From NCBI GenBank assembly GCA_964348115.1, contig CAYGBY010000028.1:1-26907 (forward strand): a DNA stretch of 26,907 nt, given 5' to 3'. Positions 7,530 through 15,847 of this stretch are shown in pieces. The notes beneath the pieces are model-generated. The model searched no databases. It had not been told where the DNA came from and saw only the letters and a program-made list of their open reading frames with translations. The stretch is from Azophilus sp964348115 (GTDB lineage: Bacteria; Pseudomonadota; Gammaproteobacteria; Pseudomonadales; Azotimanducaceae). The position numbers were made by a program, and so were the translations under genes. Position 1 is the first letter of the stretch. Every line of letters starts with the position of its first letter.

Positions 7530-9256
7530 CTAGTGTGGCGTTTGGTCACCAGATAGTCCTGCATCACCATATGCTGCAGGCCGCAGCCTGCGAACATATT
7601 CAGGGCATCTTGGGGGGAGCGGACGATGGGTTCACCGCGTCGGTTCAGCGAAGTGTTCAGCACCACCGCGTTGCCGGTGCGCCTCTCCAATGCCTCCAGC
7701 AGCGCATGGTAGCGCGGATGCGCATCCCGCTGCACAACCTGCACCCGGGCCGTTCCGTCCCGGTGCACCACCTCCGGGATGCGCCGCCGCCAACCCGGCG
7801 ACACAGCGAAGGTGATGGTCATGAAAGGCGCCGGATGGCGGCTGCCGATGATCTCCGGCGCCACCCTGTCCAGCACGCTGGGGCAGAAGGGGCGCCAACG
7901 TTCGCGAAACTTGATCTGTTCGTTGATGCGGTCCGCCATGCCCGCCACGCTGGGGCAGCCGAGGATGCTGCGGGCGCCCAAGGCCCTTGGACCAAACTCC
8001 ATGCGGCCTTGGAACCAAGCCAATGGATGCCCGGCGGCGATGATCTCCGCACACTGTTCCGGCACGTTGTCCAGCAAGCGGTAGGCAAGGTCCGGTTTCT
8101 CCGCCAGCGCCGCCAGGCATTCCTGATTGCTGTAGCCTGGCCCTAGGAACGCATGGCGCATCTTCCCCGGCGGCTCCCCCGCGGCGGCCGCCACATAGGC
8201 GGCGGCGCCAAGGGAAGTGCCGGAATCCCCGGCGGCCGGCTGCACGAACAGCGCATCCACGTGGTCGAGCGCCAGGATGCGTTGGTTCAGTTTCACGTTT
8301 AGCGCCCCGCCGCCGGCAAAAGCCAGCTTGCCTGTTTCGCGCAGTATGTCGCCCAAATAGCGCTCCATCAGCTTCAGGCACCAATCCTCGAAGAGTTTCT
8401 GCACGGCGGCCGCGTAGTGAATGTAGGGCTCGTCGGCGGCTTCGTCGGTGCGGCGGGGACCCAGCCAGCGGATGAGCCTAGGGCTGAAGTAGAACCCCAC
8501 GCCGTTCTCCTTGTGGCGGCGCAGACCCAGCGTGTTCACATAGTTGGTGTTCACCCGGAACCCCTTGCCGCAAGGCTTCACCAAGCGGGAAAGGTCATGG
8601 AGATTCGGGTCGCCATAGGGCGCCATGCCCATGACCTTGTACTCGCCATCCAGCATTTCGAAGCCCAGATACTCCGTCATGGCCCCGTAAAGGCCGCCAA
8701 GACTGTCCGGATCATGGAATTGCTTGATGCTGTGAATGCGCCCCGCCTCGCCATAGCCGAAGAAGGTGGTGGTGTACTCGCCCTTGCCATCCACGCCCAT
8801 GATGGCCGTCTTGTCTTGAAAGCCGCTGAAGTGGTATGCGCTGGCGGCATGGGCCAGATGGTGCTCCACCGGCGTAAACTTGGTTCGCCGCCAGTCCACG
8901 CCAAGCTGCCGGCCAGCCTCCCAGATGCGGCGGCGATTGCGGCGAAAGCGCCTATTGCCGTTGAACAGGGCGTCCAGCGCACGGTCCGGGGCGTACCAGT
9001 GGCGTTGCGCGTAGCGCCAGCGGGCTGGACGGCACAAGCCGATGGGCGCGTAGGGGAAGGCGATCAGGTCGATGTCCCGGGCGGCAAGGCCGGCCTCCCG
9101 CAGACAGTAGCGGGCGGCTTGCACGGGCATTTGGTTTTTGGCGTGCTTTTCGCGGGTGAAGCGCTCCTCCTCCGCCGCCGCCGCCAGTTGTCCGTCCACC
9201 AGCAGGGCGGCTGAAGGATCATGGCCTAGGGCGCCGGAAAGGCCAAGAATGTTCAC
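7526..9256 (-). CDS. NodU/CmcH-family carbamoyltransferase, LPS core
   Basis: This 576-residue protein belongs to the NodU/CmcH O-carbamoyltransferases, which move a carbamoyl group from carbamoyl phosphate to a sugar hydroxyl through a carbamoyl-adenylate. Visible motifs are GHDPSAALL near the start, EEERFTREKHAK at 29-40, the metal-binding EHHLAHAASAY at 131-141, GVDGKGEYTTTF near 154-165, GGGALNVKLNQ near 316 and GRMEFGPRALGARSIL near 420. Length is normal. As I recall, the P. aeruginosa core cluster has a homologue (WapO) that carbamoylates heptose II, and the position here fits that role. The start is GTG at 9256, overlapping the stop of the double-kinase gene (GTGA). The stop overlaps the membrane protein start. 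Confidence 0.9.
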   Translation of the reverse strand: MNILGLSGALGHDPSAALLVDGQLAAAAEEERFTREKHAKNQMPVQAARYCLREAGLAARDIDLIAFPYAPIGLCRPARWRYAQRHWYAPDRALDALFNGNRRFRRNRRRIWEAGRQLGVDWRRTKFTPVEHHLAHAASAYHFSGFQDKTAIMGVDGKGEYTTTFFGYGEAGRIHSIKQFHDPDSLGGLYGAMTEYLGFEMLDGEYKVMGMAPYGDPNLHDLSRLVKPCGKGFRVNTNYVNTLGLRRHKENGVGFYFSPRLIRWLGPRRTDEAADEPYIHYAAAVQKLFEDWCLKLMERYLGDILRETGKLAFAGGGALNVKLNQRILALDHVDALFVQPAAGDSGTSLGAAAYVAAAAGEPPGKMRHAFLGPGYSNQECLAALAEKPDLAYRLLDNVPEQCAEIIAAGHPLAWFQGRMEFGPRALGARSILGCPSVAGMADRINEQIKFRERWRPFCPSVLDRVAPEIIGSRHPAPFMTITFAVSPGWRRRIPEVVHRDGTARVQVVQRDAHPRYHALLEALERRTGNAVVLNTSLNRRGEPIVRSPQDALNMFAGCGLQHMVMQDYLVTKRHTR

Positions 9257-10887
9257 GCCCGGTCCGCCGCCGACGCAGGCGGCGCCTCGATCAGCCCCGC
9301 CGCAACGAAGGCGCTTGTCGCCTGCCGCCTCACAACGCCCTGAAAGTTTTCCAGAAAGCGGCGCACGTCCGCGCCGGAGGCGCGGCTTGGGCGCATGCCG
9401 TCCAAGTCTATGCAGAAGACCTTATCGTCCTGAACCAGAAAGTTGCTGGCCTTGGGGTCCCCATGCCGCAGGCCGGCGGCGGCCAGTTGCCGAAACAACG
9501 CAACCAATTGCTCCAGACGTCCCGGTCGCCAACCGCTGGTGCTGGTTTCCTTGGCCAAGTCCGTATCGCCTTTGTCCTGCAGCACTAGATGGCATTCAGC
9601 CACCAGGGGGCCCCAGCGCCGCTCGCTCAAGGCCAGGGGGATGGCGGTGGGAATTCCCAGCAGGGCAAGGCGCTGGCCGTTGCGCCAGGCGATAAGGGGG
9701 CGGCGTTTCAGCCAACGGCGGATGCGGTGCGCCAACCCCTTGACGTTGTAGCGTTTCACAACCACTGGCAGGCCGCCCAGCCGCAAGCGAAACACCGTGG
9801 CGGAATTGCCGGCTTTGAGTACGGCCGCCCCCGCCAAAGCCGCCTCCGGATTGTGCGCCAGACGGCTCAGGGCAGCGTCCAGTCCTTGCCGCAGCCCAGT
9901 TCCGGCTTGCAGCGGACTTCCTTCCGGCTGAACGCCCAGTGCGGCGCCATCTTCCGATCCAGCCCCCGTCCCGGCCCCGCCAAGGCGCCGGCTTGGCTGG
10001 ACGCCATGGGCGACACGGTCTTCCGAATCGTCCTCCAACCGAACCCAACTGTGGTTGTAGCTTGGCTGAACGCCCCGTGCGGCGTCGTCTTCCGACAACC
10101 CAACGCGCAGCAGACAGCGCCGCCGCCAGCTTTGCGCAACTTTGAATTCGCTGCAGTTGCGCTCCGTCTTGGCTAGGTAGCGCCGCATCCGGCGGCGGCG
10201 CTCGGCGGCCAGCCAACGGCGCAGCAGGCCCAGACGGGCGCTTTGGGCATCCCACTGCCGCGCCCGTTCGTAGCAAGCCAGACGCCGCGCCGCCCAGCCG
10301 TCCGCAGCGGGCGGATATTGAGCCAGAAAAGCCGCCAGGGCCTTCAACCCGGCCCGTTGGCTGCCGCGGGACATCCTGCCCACCCCGCCGCCGTCAATGA
10401 CGTGCACCCGCCCCCGCCTCCCGCCATCGCCGTCCAAACGGCCGTCAGAACGGATGAAGTTGCCCAAGTGGGGATCTGCCTGGGTTAGCCCATGTTGATG
10501 CAGCCGCGCCAACAACTCAATCGCCCCGTCGGCATCGGAATCGTTTTCTGCGGGCGGCGCCTTGAAGGCGATGGGGCGGGCGCCTGGCAGGCATTCAAAC
10601 AGCAGGGCCCAGCCGCCGAACTCCGGCGCCGGCCGTTCCCCAAGCAGCTTAGGCGTCGCCACCCCAGTCAACGCAAGCCAGCGCGCGCCGCGCCGCTCCC
10701 GCCGCCAATAGCGCTTGGCGCCAGGACCAAAAAACAGCTTGACCACCACCTCCCGGCCGCGGAAATTTCCCACGGCGGTGATGCGCCGTCCCGGCAGCAC
10801 CCGCAATGTCCGCACTAGCTCGATGCCTTCATCGCCCCAACGGATGCATTGAGGGAGCGCGAAGCCGTCATCACCGCCGCCTGTCAT
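9253..10887 (-). CDS. Tandem LPS-core kinase fusion (two kinase-like domains)
   Basis: The likely product is 544 residues, starting at ATG 10887, which overlaps the upstream stop as ATGA; the longer frame only repeats antisense or out-of-frame parts of the neighbour. Domain 1 (about 20-255) has K50 (VVVKLFF), HGLTQADPHLGNF with D138 and N143, and IDGGG with D165. Domain 2 (about 345-530) has K378 (VVVKRY), RHGDPKASNF with D477 and N482, and IDLDG with D494. Both catalytic sets look intact, so this is a fusion of two small-molecule kinases like WaaP, WapP or WapQ, which phosphorylate core heptoses. Domain 1 carries RNCSEF, as in related core kinases. A linker at 262-333 contains three tandem 23-residue repeats with the core SED-x-A-A-x-GVQP. 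The order of action and exact acceptors cannot be told. Confidence 0.8.
   Translation of the reverse strand: MTGGGDDGFALPQCIRWGDEGIELVRTLRVLPGRRITAVGNFRGREVVVKLFFGPGAKRYWRRERRGARWLALTGVATPKLLGERPAPEFGGWALLFECLPGARPIAFKAPPAENDSDADGAIELLARLHQHGLTQADPHLGNFIRSDGRLDGDGGRRGRVHVIDGGGVGRMSRGSQRAGLKALAAFLAQYPPAADGWAARRLACYERARQWDAQSARLGLLRRWLAAERRRRMRRYLAKTERNCSEFKVAQSWRRRCLLRVGLSEDDAARGVQPSYNHSWVRLEDDSEDRVAHGVQPSRRLGGAGTGAGSEDGAALGVQPEGSPLQAGTGLRQGLDAALSRLAHNPEAALAGAAVLKAGNSATVFRLRLGGLPVVVKRYNVKGLAHRIRRWLKRRPLIAWRNGQRLALLGIPTAIPLALSERRWGPLVAECHLVLQDKGDTDLAKETSTSGWRPGRLEQLVALFRQLAAAGLRHGDPKASNFLVQDDKVFCIDLDGMRPSRASGADVRRFLENFQGVVRRQATSAFVAAGLIEAPPASAADRA
9889..10095 (-). repeat. Three tandem 69-bp repeats inside the kinase fusion
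   Basis: Three in-frame units of 69 bp encode 23 residues each, approximately at 10095-10027, 10026-9958 and 9957-9889. GVQP recurs at residues 272, 295 and 318, exactly 23 apart. Each copy is preceded by SED and A(A/H), and copies 2 and 3 also share a Gly/Thr-rich end (AGTGAG and AGTGL). The units lie between the two kinase domains and look like a linker minisatellite, not a folded domain. Confidence 0.75.
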
Positions 10888-12914
10888 CCCATGTCCATAT
10901 CCGCGCCGCGCATAGCTGCAACGGGCGGTTGGCGGGCGCCGGCGTCCGTCACCAGACTGGCTTGTTTGCGTTGCGCCTTGTGGTGCAGCGCCGCAGCGCG
11001 ACGCGCCACGGCGCGCCAGAAGCGGCGGCGCACTTTGAATTCCTCGCGCAGCGGACGCCCTGCGTAGGTGCGCAGGAAACGCAGCCGGGCAAATCCGCAA
11101 AGATCCAAAGTCAACGTGGAGAACAACAGGGCGGCCAGATCGCGCTTGCGCCAGAACGCCGGCATGGATTTGTGCAAGCGGGCGCGGTGCAAGTCCAGGA
11201 CGGCCAGCCGGGGAACGCCCTGGGCCCATCCCTGCCGGTGCAGCAGCAAGTGGCAAATGTACAGATCGCGATGTGCCACCCCCGCTGCGTGCAGGCCACG
11301 CACCAGTTCAGCCACCGCCTGCACCAACCGCCGCTTGGCTGTGGTCCCTGGCGGTTTTGTGGCCCACTCCTTGGCAACCGCCTCCAGGCTAACAAAACCG
11401 GCAAGCTCCTCGCACAGAACGAAGGAGCTGCGTCTGGCCGGGTTGCCGCCCTGTCTGGCGAAGGCGGCCACCTTAGGCGCGGCAATGCCGTGCGCCGCCA
11501 AGCGCAGGCAGGCCCGCCATTCGTTCTCCGCGCCCAACACCGGCCGCTTGGCCACCAGCCAGTTCTTCGCAATCTCTTTCCAGCCCACGCCTTCATGGCG
11601 CTTCAGGAAGTAGGCTTGGCCGTTCAGCGTCACCCGCAGGGTGCTGCGGCCCTTCACCTGACGGTACATTTGACCCTCGGCTGTCTGCGCCCAGGCGAAC
11701 AGTTCCTGGGCGGTGAAATGCTGGGCCACATTGGGCGCAAGGTAGGTTTCCGCTAGGCCGCAAGCGGGCTTGGCCGTGCTGGCGGGCATGTCGGCGGCAA
11801 AGCGTTCCAGCAGGTCCACAGCCGCCCTGGCAAGTTGGTGGATGGATTCGTCATGGGCCAGCGCAGCGCCGTTTCCGGCCCATTGCTTCCTGCGCTGCGA
11901 GGTTAACAGTTCGGTCAGCTGGGCGTTGAACTTCTGTTGCTCGAAAGGCTCGGCGGCCACTAGGCCAGCCTCCATGCGCTGCACGTAGGGGGCGTAGCCG
12001 CAGACCGCCGTCACCAGCACCGGGACGCCCGCGATCATGGCCTCCAGAATGGCCATGCCAGCGGTTTCCTGGTAGGCAGGCAACGCAAAGGCGTCCGCAG
12101 CCAACAGAAAGTCCGGCACATCCGCACGTCCTCCCATGAACCGGACATGCTCCGCCACGCCCAGCTTGGCGGCCAAGCGCCGGAACGGCTTGTGGTTGTC
12201 CGCGCCCAGCACGTACAGCCGCACGTTCTCCCGGACACTGCTTGACAAAGCCCGCAGGCCCTTGAGCAGCCGGTCCAAGCCCTTGGTGATGAACCCTGAG
12301 CCCACGAACAACAGCAGCTGGTCGGCTTCCCCCAAGCCCAGGCTGGACCGCACCCGCTGACGGATGGCTTCCCTGTCGCCGGGCGCAGCGCGGTCCCGCT
12401 CGATGCCGGGCGGCAGGGGATGAAAGCGCTCCGCCGGGGTGCCGTAGCAGCGTTGAAAGACCGGCGCCTGAGCTTCGCAAAGGGTCAATATCTCCGTGGT
12501 CACGGCCGGGTCGAACACCGCCCTTTCCGCCTGCAGAAGAACCCGGCCCCTAGGCGACAGGCGCCGCCAACAGCCGTCTTGCCGCGCCGTCTTATCCAAG
12601 TAGCAGGGGTCGCCGGCGAAATAGACGTCCAGGCCCGGCATCTTGTTCATGCCCACCAGCAAATCCACCGGACGGCGCTGAACGTCCGTCCGCACCCAGG
12701 TGGCGAAGCGCTGGTATAGGCGGTGGTTGGTCAGCGCCCGCACCGGCGCCAAACAAAGCTCGACGCCCAAGCCGGCGGCGTCCGGGGCGCGCCAGCGAAT
12801 GGCGTAGATGCGCACCTCGTGGCCGCGGCCTAGGCACTCGCGCACCATCTTCATCAGATCCCTCTGCAGGCCGCCGTAGGGGAAGTACTTGAATATGCAG
12901 AAGGCTATCCGCAT
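10884..12914 (-). CDS. waaG-waaP: Fused LPS core glucosyltransferase-heptose kinase (WaaG-WaaP)
   Basis: The 676-residue product starts at ATG 12914 (MRIAFCIFKYFPYGGLQRD, the standard WaaG start); frame upstream of this is repeat DNA. Residues 1-372 are a GT4 enzyme of the WaaG type: the nucleotide-sugar region VGSGFITKGLDRLL at 204-217 and the E-x7-E motif E283...E291 in ETAGMAILE. WaaG adds the first outer-core hexose to heptose II. Residues 385-645 are a WaaP-like heptose I kinase: YRQVKGRSTLR (417-427), K438, AHRDLYICH (547-555) with D550, and LDLHRARL (573-580) with D574. In well-known species the two are separate neighbouring genes; here they read through in one frame with a short linker (about 373-390). 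The stop overlaps the next start. No strong Shine-Dalgarno sequence is seen before 12914. Confidence 0.9.
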   Translation of the reverse strand: MRIAFCIFKYFPYGGLQRDLMKMVRECLGRGHEVRIYAIRWRAPDAAGLGVELCLAPVRALTNHRLYQRFATWVRTDVQRRPVDLLVGMNKMPGLDVYFAGDPCYLDKTARQDGCWRRLSPRGRVLLQAERAVFDPAVTTEILTLCEAQAPVFQRCYGTPAERFHPLPPGIERDRAAPGDREAIRQRVRSSLGLGEADQLLLFVGSGFITKGLDRLLKGLRALSSSVRENVRLYVLGADNHKPFRRLAAKLGVAEHVRFMGGRADVPDFLLAADAFALPAYQETAGMAILEAMIAGVPVLVTAVCGYAPYVQRMEAGLVAAEPFEQQKFNAQLTELLTSQRRKQWAGNGAALAHDESIHQLARAAVDLLERFAADMPASTAKPACGLAETYLAPNVAQHFTAQELFAWAQTAEGQMYRQVKGRSTLRVTLNGQAYFLKRHEGVGWKEIAKNWLVAKRPVLGAENEWRACLRLAAHGIAAPKVAAFARQGGNPARRSSFVLCEELAGFVSLEAVAKEWATKPPGTTAKRRLVQAVAELVRGLHAAGVAHRDLYICHLLLHRQGWAQGVPRLAVLDLHRARLHKSMPAFWRKRDLAALLFSTLTLDLCGFARLRFLRTYAGRPLREEFKVRRRFWRAVARRAAALHHKAQRKQASLVTDAGARQPPVAAMRGADMDMG

Positions 12915-12978
12915 CGTCGCAAGCCGCCGCCCCGCCGCCAGACCGCCGCCCAAGCGCAAGCCCACCGAGCCGCCGCTA

Positions 12979-13105
12979 GTGTGCTGTCCGACAAGCGACC
13001 ACAACAATCACATGCGTTCATAAGCAGATAAAATTTTTCTATTCCAATAAGTTACATAAATTTTGAGTGCCAAGGACAGACACGGGAAGTAATCGGACAG
13101 CACAC
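12979..13105. mobile_element. MITE-like element 1 with TA flanks
   Basis: This 127-bp AT-rich insert has perfect 13-bp inverted ends starting GTGTGCTGTCC and is flanked by TA on both sides (12977-12978 and 13106-13107). The symmetry extends to 16 bp if the flanking CTA is counted. The interior shares no visible similarity with the copy after ilvD beyond the ends. No transposase is encoded. It lies 64 nt upstream of the waaG-waaP start, in the waaC-waaG gap. TA duplication with short perfect ends is what Tc1/mariner-IS630-like elements leave, but the family cannot be assigned without a search. Confidence 0.8.
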
Positions 13106-13107
13106 TA

Positions 13108-13130
13108 GTGTGCTGTCCCGCAGACGCCTA
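13108..13130. mobile_element. Solo end of a related TA-flanked element
   Basis: Immediately after the TA at 13106-13107, a new GTGTGCTGTCCCGCA end begins, pointing away from element 1. Its first 15 bases match the outer end of the element after ilvD. The two ends share one TA and form a palindrome (AGCACACTAGTGTGCT). I looked for the matching opposite end up to 13450 and saw none, so this is a decayed copy or the remnant of a nested insertion. The inner limit given is arbitrary. Confidence 0.6.
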
Positions 13131-13449
13131 TGCTTGTTCGCCATGCCAAGGCGCTTCAAGCCAGCCGGAAAAGGCCACCTGCATGTCAATGGCGACTGAA
13201 AACGGCGCGGTGCGCTGGCAGCCTGTCGAACTTTACAGCTAGGTGCTTGCACTTTGACACTTTGATCTTTCACAACGAACAAAAATTTGCCTTTAGATCG
13301 ATCCCAAAGAAGCGCCCCATGGATGAAAGGCGAAGGAGGGCGCGGCCAACGTAGCTTGACAGCAGCGGCAACCCCTAGGATTGGTGGCCAACGCGCTGAA
13401 AAGAAACATCATTCTGCGACTCATCAAGCGGCTTGGCGCAACGTGCGGG

Positions 13450-14475
13450 CTAGCCGGAGCCTGCTTCCATCAGGGCCTCCGCCTGCGCCCAAACCCGTCC
13501 TGGAGGAAGTTCCCCATAACAGGGCGGAACCACCGGCGCATCGCGCCAAAAGCGCCCGGGGCCGCGATAGCGGCAGGTTCTTTTCTGGCAGGGCGCGCAG
13601 CCGAACGCCGAAACCAGAACGCTGGCGCTGGGCCCCCGACAGCCGGTAAGCGCCGCGGAAGTGCTGCCGTACAGCGCCACGGTCGGCGCTCCCAGGGCCG
13701 CTGCCAAGTGGGTCAATCCGGAATCCACCCCGACGACCAACTTCGCGCATTGCAGCAAGGGCAGCATCTGCGACAACTCCAGCCTGTTCAGAACCTGGCC
13801 ACCGCCCCGTGCAACGACGGCTTCCGCACGGCGCCGCTCACCCTCGTCCCCCCAAGGCAAAAGCACCTGCAGCCCCGCCGCGCCGGCGCGCTTGGCGAGA
13901 TCCGCCCACATATCCACTGGCCATTGCTTGGAAGCCCAAGAACTGCCGTGCAGAAATACGCAGTCGTTGGTGCGCTGTCGCCAGGACGACAAGCCGAAGT
14001 CATAGGCATCAGCGCCGCGGTAGGGGTAGCCAAAGGCGCCGGCGAACAACTGCAGCTGCCGGTCTATGGCGTGTTGTCCGCGCGGCGCCTCCACCCGCCG
14101 GTCGTAATACCGGGCTGTGATCGACTCCTTGGCGTGGCGACGCACAAAGCCCACGGTCTCCCGGCCCCGGGCGCGGCTGGCGACCACAGCGCTCTTCAGC
14201 AAACCTTGGGCATCCAGCACTAGGTCATACTCCAGCAACGGCAGGGCGGAGAAGAACGCCCGGATCTCCTTGCGGCAGCGCCAAGGCGCCTTGCGCCACC
14301 GCCGCAAGGCGATGGGTTTGACCTTGTCCACCGCGGGATGCCGCGCCCCTATGGCTTGGTAGGCCTCCTCCACCACCCAGTCAAAGCGGACCCCCTGCTG
14401 CGCAGCGGCGCTTAGCGCCGGCAGGGCATGCACCACATCGCCCAAGGAGGACATCTTGATCAACAGCGCCTTCAT
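13450..14475 (-). CDS. waaC: LPS heptosyltransferase I
   Basis: The 341-residue product (start ATG 14475, MKALLIKMSSLGDVVHALPAL) is a GT9 ADP-heptose transferase. The N-terminal LIK-x-SSLGDVVHALPA motif is typical of WaaC, which adds the first heptose to Kdo on the inner core at the inner face of the inner membrane. The C-terminal half has VGVDSGLTHLAAALGAPTVALYGST around residue 252, the donor-binding region of GT9. Thirteen extra codons upstream of this start are not conserved. The gene sits in the LPS core operon but is separated from waaF by an inserted islet and from waaG by MITEs. No strong ribosome site is visible before the start. Confidence 0.93.
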   Translation of the reverse strand: MKALLIKMSSLGDVVHALPALSAAAQQGVRFDWVVEEAYQAIGARHPAVDKVKPIALRRWRKAPWRCRKEIRAFFSALPLLEYDLVLDAQGLLKSAVVASRARGRETVGFVRRHAKESITARYYDRRVEAPRGQHAIDRQLQLFAGAFGYPYRGADAYDFGLSSWRQRTNDCVFLHGSSWASKQWPVDMWADLAKRAGAAGLQVLLPWGDEGERRRAEAVVARGGGQVLNRLELSQMLPLLQCAKLVVGVDSGLTHLAAALGAPTVALYGSTSAALTGCRGPSASVLVSAFGCAPCQKRTCRYRGPGRFWRDAPVVPPCYGELPPGRVWAQAEALMEAGSG

Positions 14476-14589
14476 CGCACTTTGCAGTATGGCTTGTTGC
14501 CTGTGATTCCTCAAGGGGCTGCATGGGATCGCCGGGACCGCAACCCCAAAACCGGTCCGCCATACGAGTAGTGCAGCAGGTGACCAGCA

Positions 14590-14838
14590 CTAATCGGAAA
14601 CTAGATTCGAGAAATCACCGTCAACGCTAGGCTGTGTATTCGATCTCCGACTGTGATCGTCGGGTTGTGTCAGATCGGGACCAGCTCGCTTAAGCGCATT
14701 TTTAGGCGCTTGGACAATGACGACTCGGTTCTTTGCCTGAGCTGACAGACTCGCCCAATCGATCGTATCCGAAACATGGAAGGACGAGGCCGCTGTACCA
14801 GCATCAAGGTATGAAATTGCGCACTCTCTATTCTCCAT
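14590..14838 (-). CDS. Small hypothetical protein downstream of SDH protease
   Basis: The 82-residue product starts at ATG 14838, with GGAG eight nt upstream; a TTG seven codons earlier is less likely. The start lies just upstream of the TAG stop of the protease gene (14828-14830), so the two overlap by about 11 nt and look co-translated. The sequence is polar with no signal peptide or membrane segment (SFHVSDTIDWASLSAQAKNRVVIVQ, shown in part). I do not recognise it. The pairing suggests a partner or substrate of the protease, but that is inference only. Confidence 0.5.
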   Translation of the reverse strand: MENRECAISYLDAGTAASSFHVSDTIDWASLSAQAKNRVVIVQAPKNALKRAGPDLTQPDDHSRRSNTQPSVDGDFSNLVSD

Positions 14839-15847
14839 CAATCTTTCTCCATCCTTCAAACGTACGTTGGTCCTGAATAGCCGTCTGCTTTACAGCGGGA
14901 CCACCGGGTTGGCTAGGGCCAACCAGCTCTGTTGTCACTACCTTGCCCTCCGAAACAAAGTGGTGCGCACCATGTCCATGACTTTCAATCAACGCCCGTA
15001 CATATCTGTAAGAAACGCTAGGACCAGAGTGCGCAAGGACATTAATGTCATACGGCGCATGTAGCTCCATGTCGACCGAATAACTGTTCCTCAATTGCCG
15101 TAACAGACCGTAAAGAGGCTCGGAGCATTTCTCCACTTCCAGACCTAGCTCTGTCGCTTCGCGACGATTTATCGTGTAGTCGTGACTGCCAGACTCCGAG
15201 CACAGAAACTCGATTATCCGATTCGTCTTTACGTCATCGTTCATGTGCCGAGCAAGCAAGCGCTGAGCCAAGTCTCTGATCTGTTGTTGAGAACGGAATA
15301 TCTGACCGAGCACGAGTGGATGCACTTTGTTCGATAGATCCAATAGAGCACGTCCCTCAAGATCGCTACCGCCTTTGCATTCTCTAATCGCTTCCATATA
15401 CCCCATGACGGCTTCTACGCCAACGCCGGCGCGCGAATCCGGACTCGCTCCTGGGATCGAGGGCCCCAAAGGATGCTGTATGGTCGGATCTATGGGGCCA
15501 AGCGTTGCTTGCTTGGTCATGACTATCCGATTGGCCCCGAGGGATATAAGTGTACCCGCGCTCATACACTTCCCGGGCGCGATAACTTCAAGATTATCGC
15601 AGAACATGTGGAGGAGGTTTACTAGATTCCACGCCGCCGAGGTATTTCCGCCAGTTGTGTAGAGGACAAGCGAGAGTTTCTCTACGGGACCCACAGAGTC
15701 CAGATGATCGACGAATGGATCGATTATGTCTTGACCAATTTGCGTCTCCAAGCCCCGCCGATCACCAGTAACATACAGGATCGCCTTCGATTCGCGCACT
15801 TGTTCGATCCTTCGCAGGAGTTTTCGCCGTTCGTGAACTCCGTTCAT
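14828..15847 (-). CDS. SDH-family Clp-fold serine protease
   Basis: The 339-residue protein resembles the SDH (Ser-Asp-His) family of ClpP/SppA-fold serine proteases, cytoplasmic and without a signal peptide. Visible features are LVLYTTGGNTSAAWNLV at 60-76 (oxyanion region with G66-G67), APGKCMSAGTLISLGA with the nucleophile S96, LGPIDP with D120 and SESGSHDYTINRREA with H222. GlyGly near the active site and the GxxxSAGT block are family hallmarks. The start ATG at 15847 has only a weak ribosome site. Base composition is clearly lower in GC than the flanking waa genes, and the gene interrupts waaF-waaC. This suggests horizontal gain. A defence or stress role is possible but not shown. Confidence 0.85.
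   Translation of the reverse strand: MNGVHERRKLLRRIEQVRESKAILYVTGDRRGLETQIGQDIIDPFVDHLDSVGPVEKLSLVLYTTGGNTSAAWNLVNLLHMFCDNLEVIAPGKCMSAGTLISLGANRIVMTKQATLGPIDPTIQHPLGPSIPGASPDSRAGVGVEAVMGYMEAIRECKGGSDLEGRALLDLSNKVHPLVLGQIFRSQQQIRDLAQRLLARHMNDDVKTNRIIEFLCSESGSHDYTINRREATELGLEVEKCSEPLYGLLRQLRNSYSVDMELHAPYDINVLAHSGPSVSYRYVRALIESHGHGAHHFVSEGKVVTTELVGPSQPGGPAVKQTAIQDQRTFEGWRKIDGE

Larger units (their letters stand above)
12915..13449. other. Expanded intergenic region between waaC and waaG-waaP
   Basis: These 535 bp hold MITE-like element 1, the facing solo end at 13108, and about 320 bp (13131-13449) with no convincing gene on either strand. Short open frames here lack conserved motifs or ribosome sites. 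The AT-rich core of element 1 could carry promoter-like sequence toward waaG, but no well-spaced -35/-10 pair stands out. Confidence 0.6.

Noticed and set aside
7529..7540. CTAGTGTGGCG resembling the MITE end GTGTGCTGTCC
   Set aside because: Only about seven bases match, there is no partner end, and it lies at the coupled start of a coding gene; likely chance.
9253..11256. Full 667-residue frame of the double kinase
   Set aside because: The first 123 codons overlap the WaaP coding region out of frame and are low complexity; the ATGA overlap at 10884-10887 gives the sensible start.
13130..13354. 74-residue plus-strand frame after the MITE end
   Set aside because: I considered a transposase fragment (REP-associated type), but the expected motifs are absent and it has no ribosome site.
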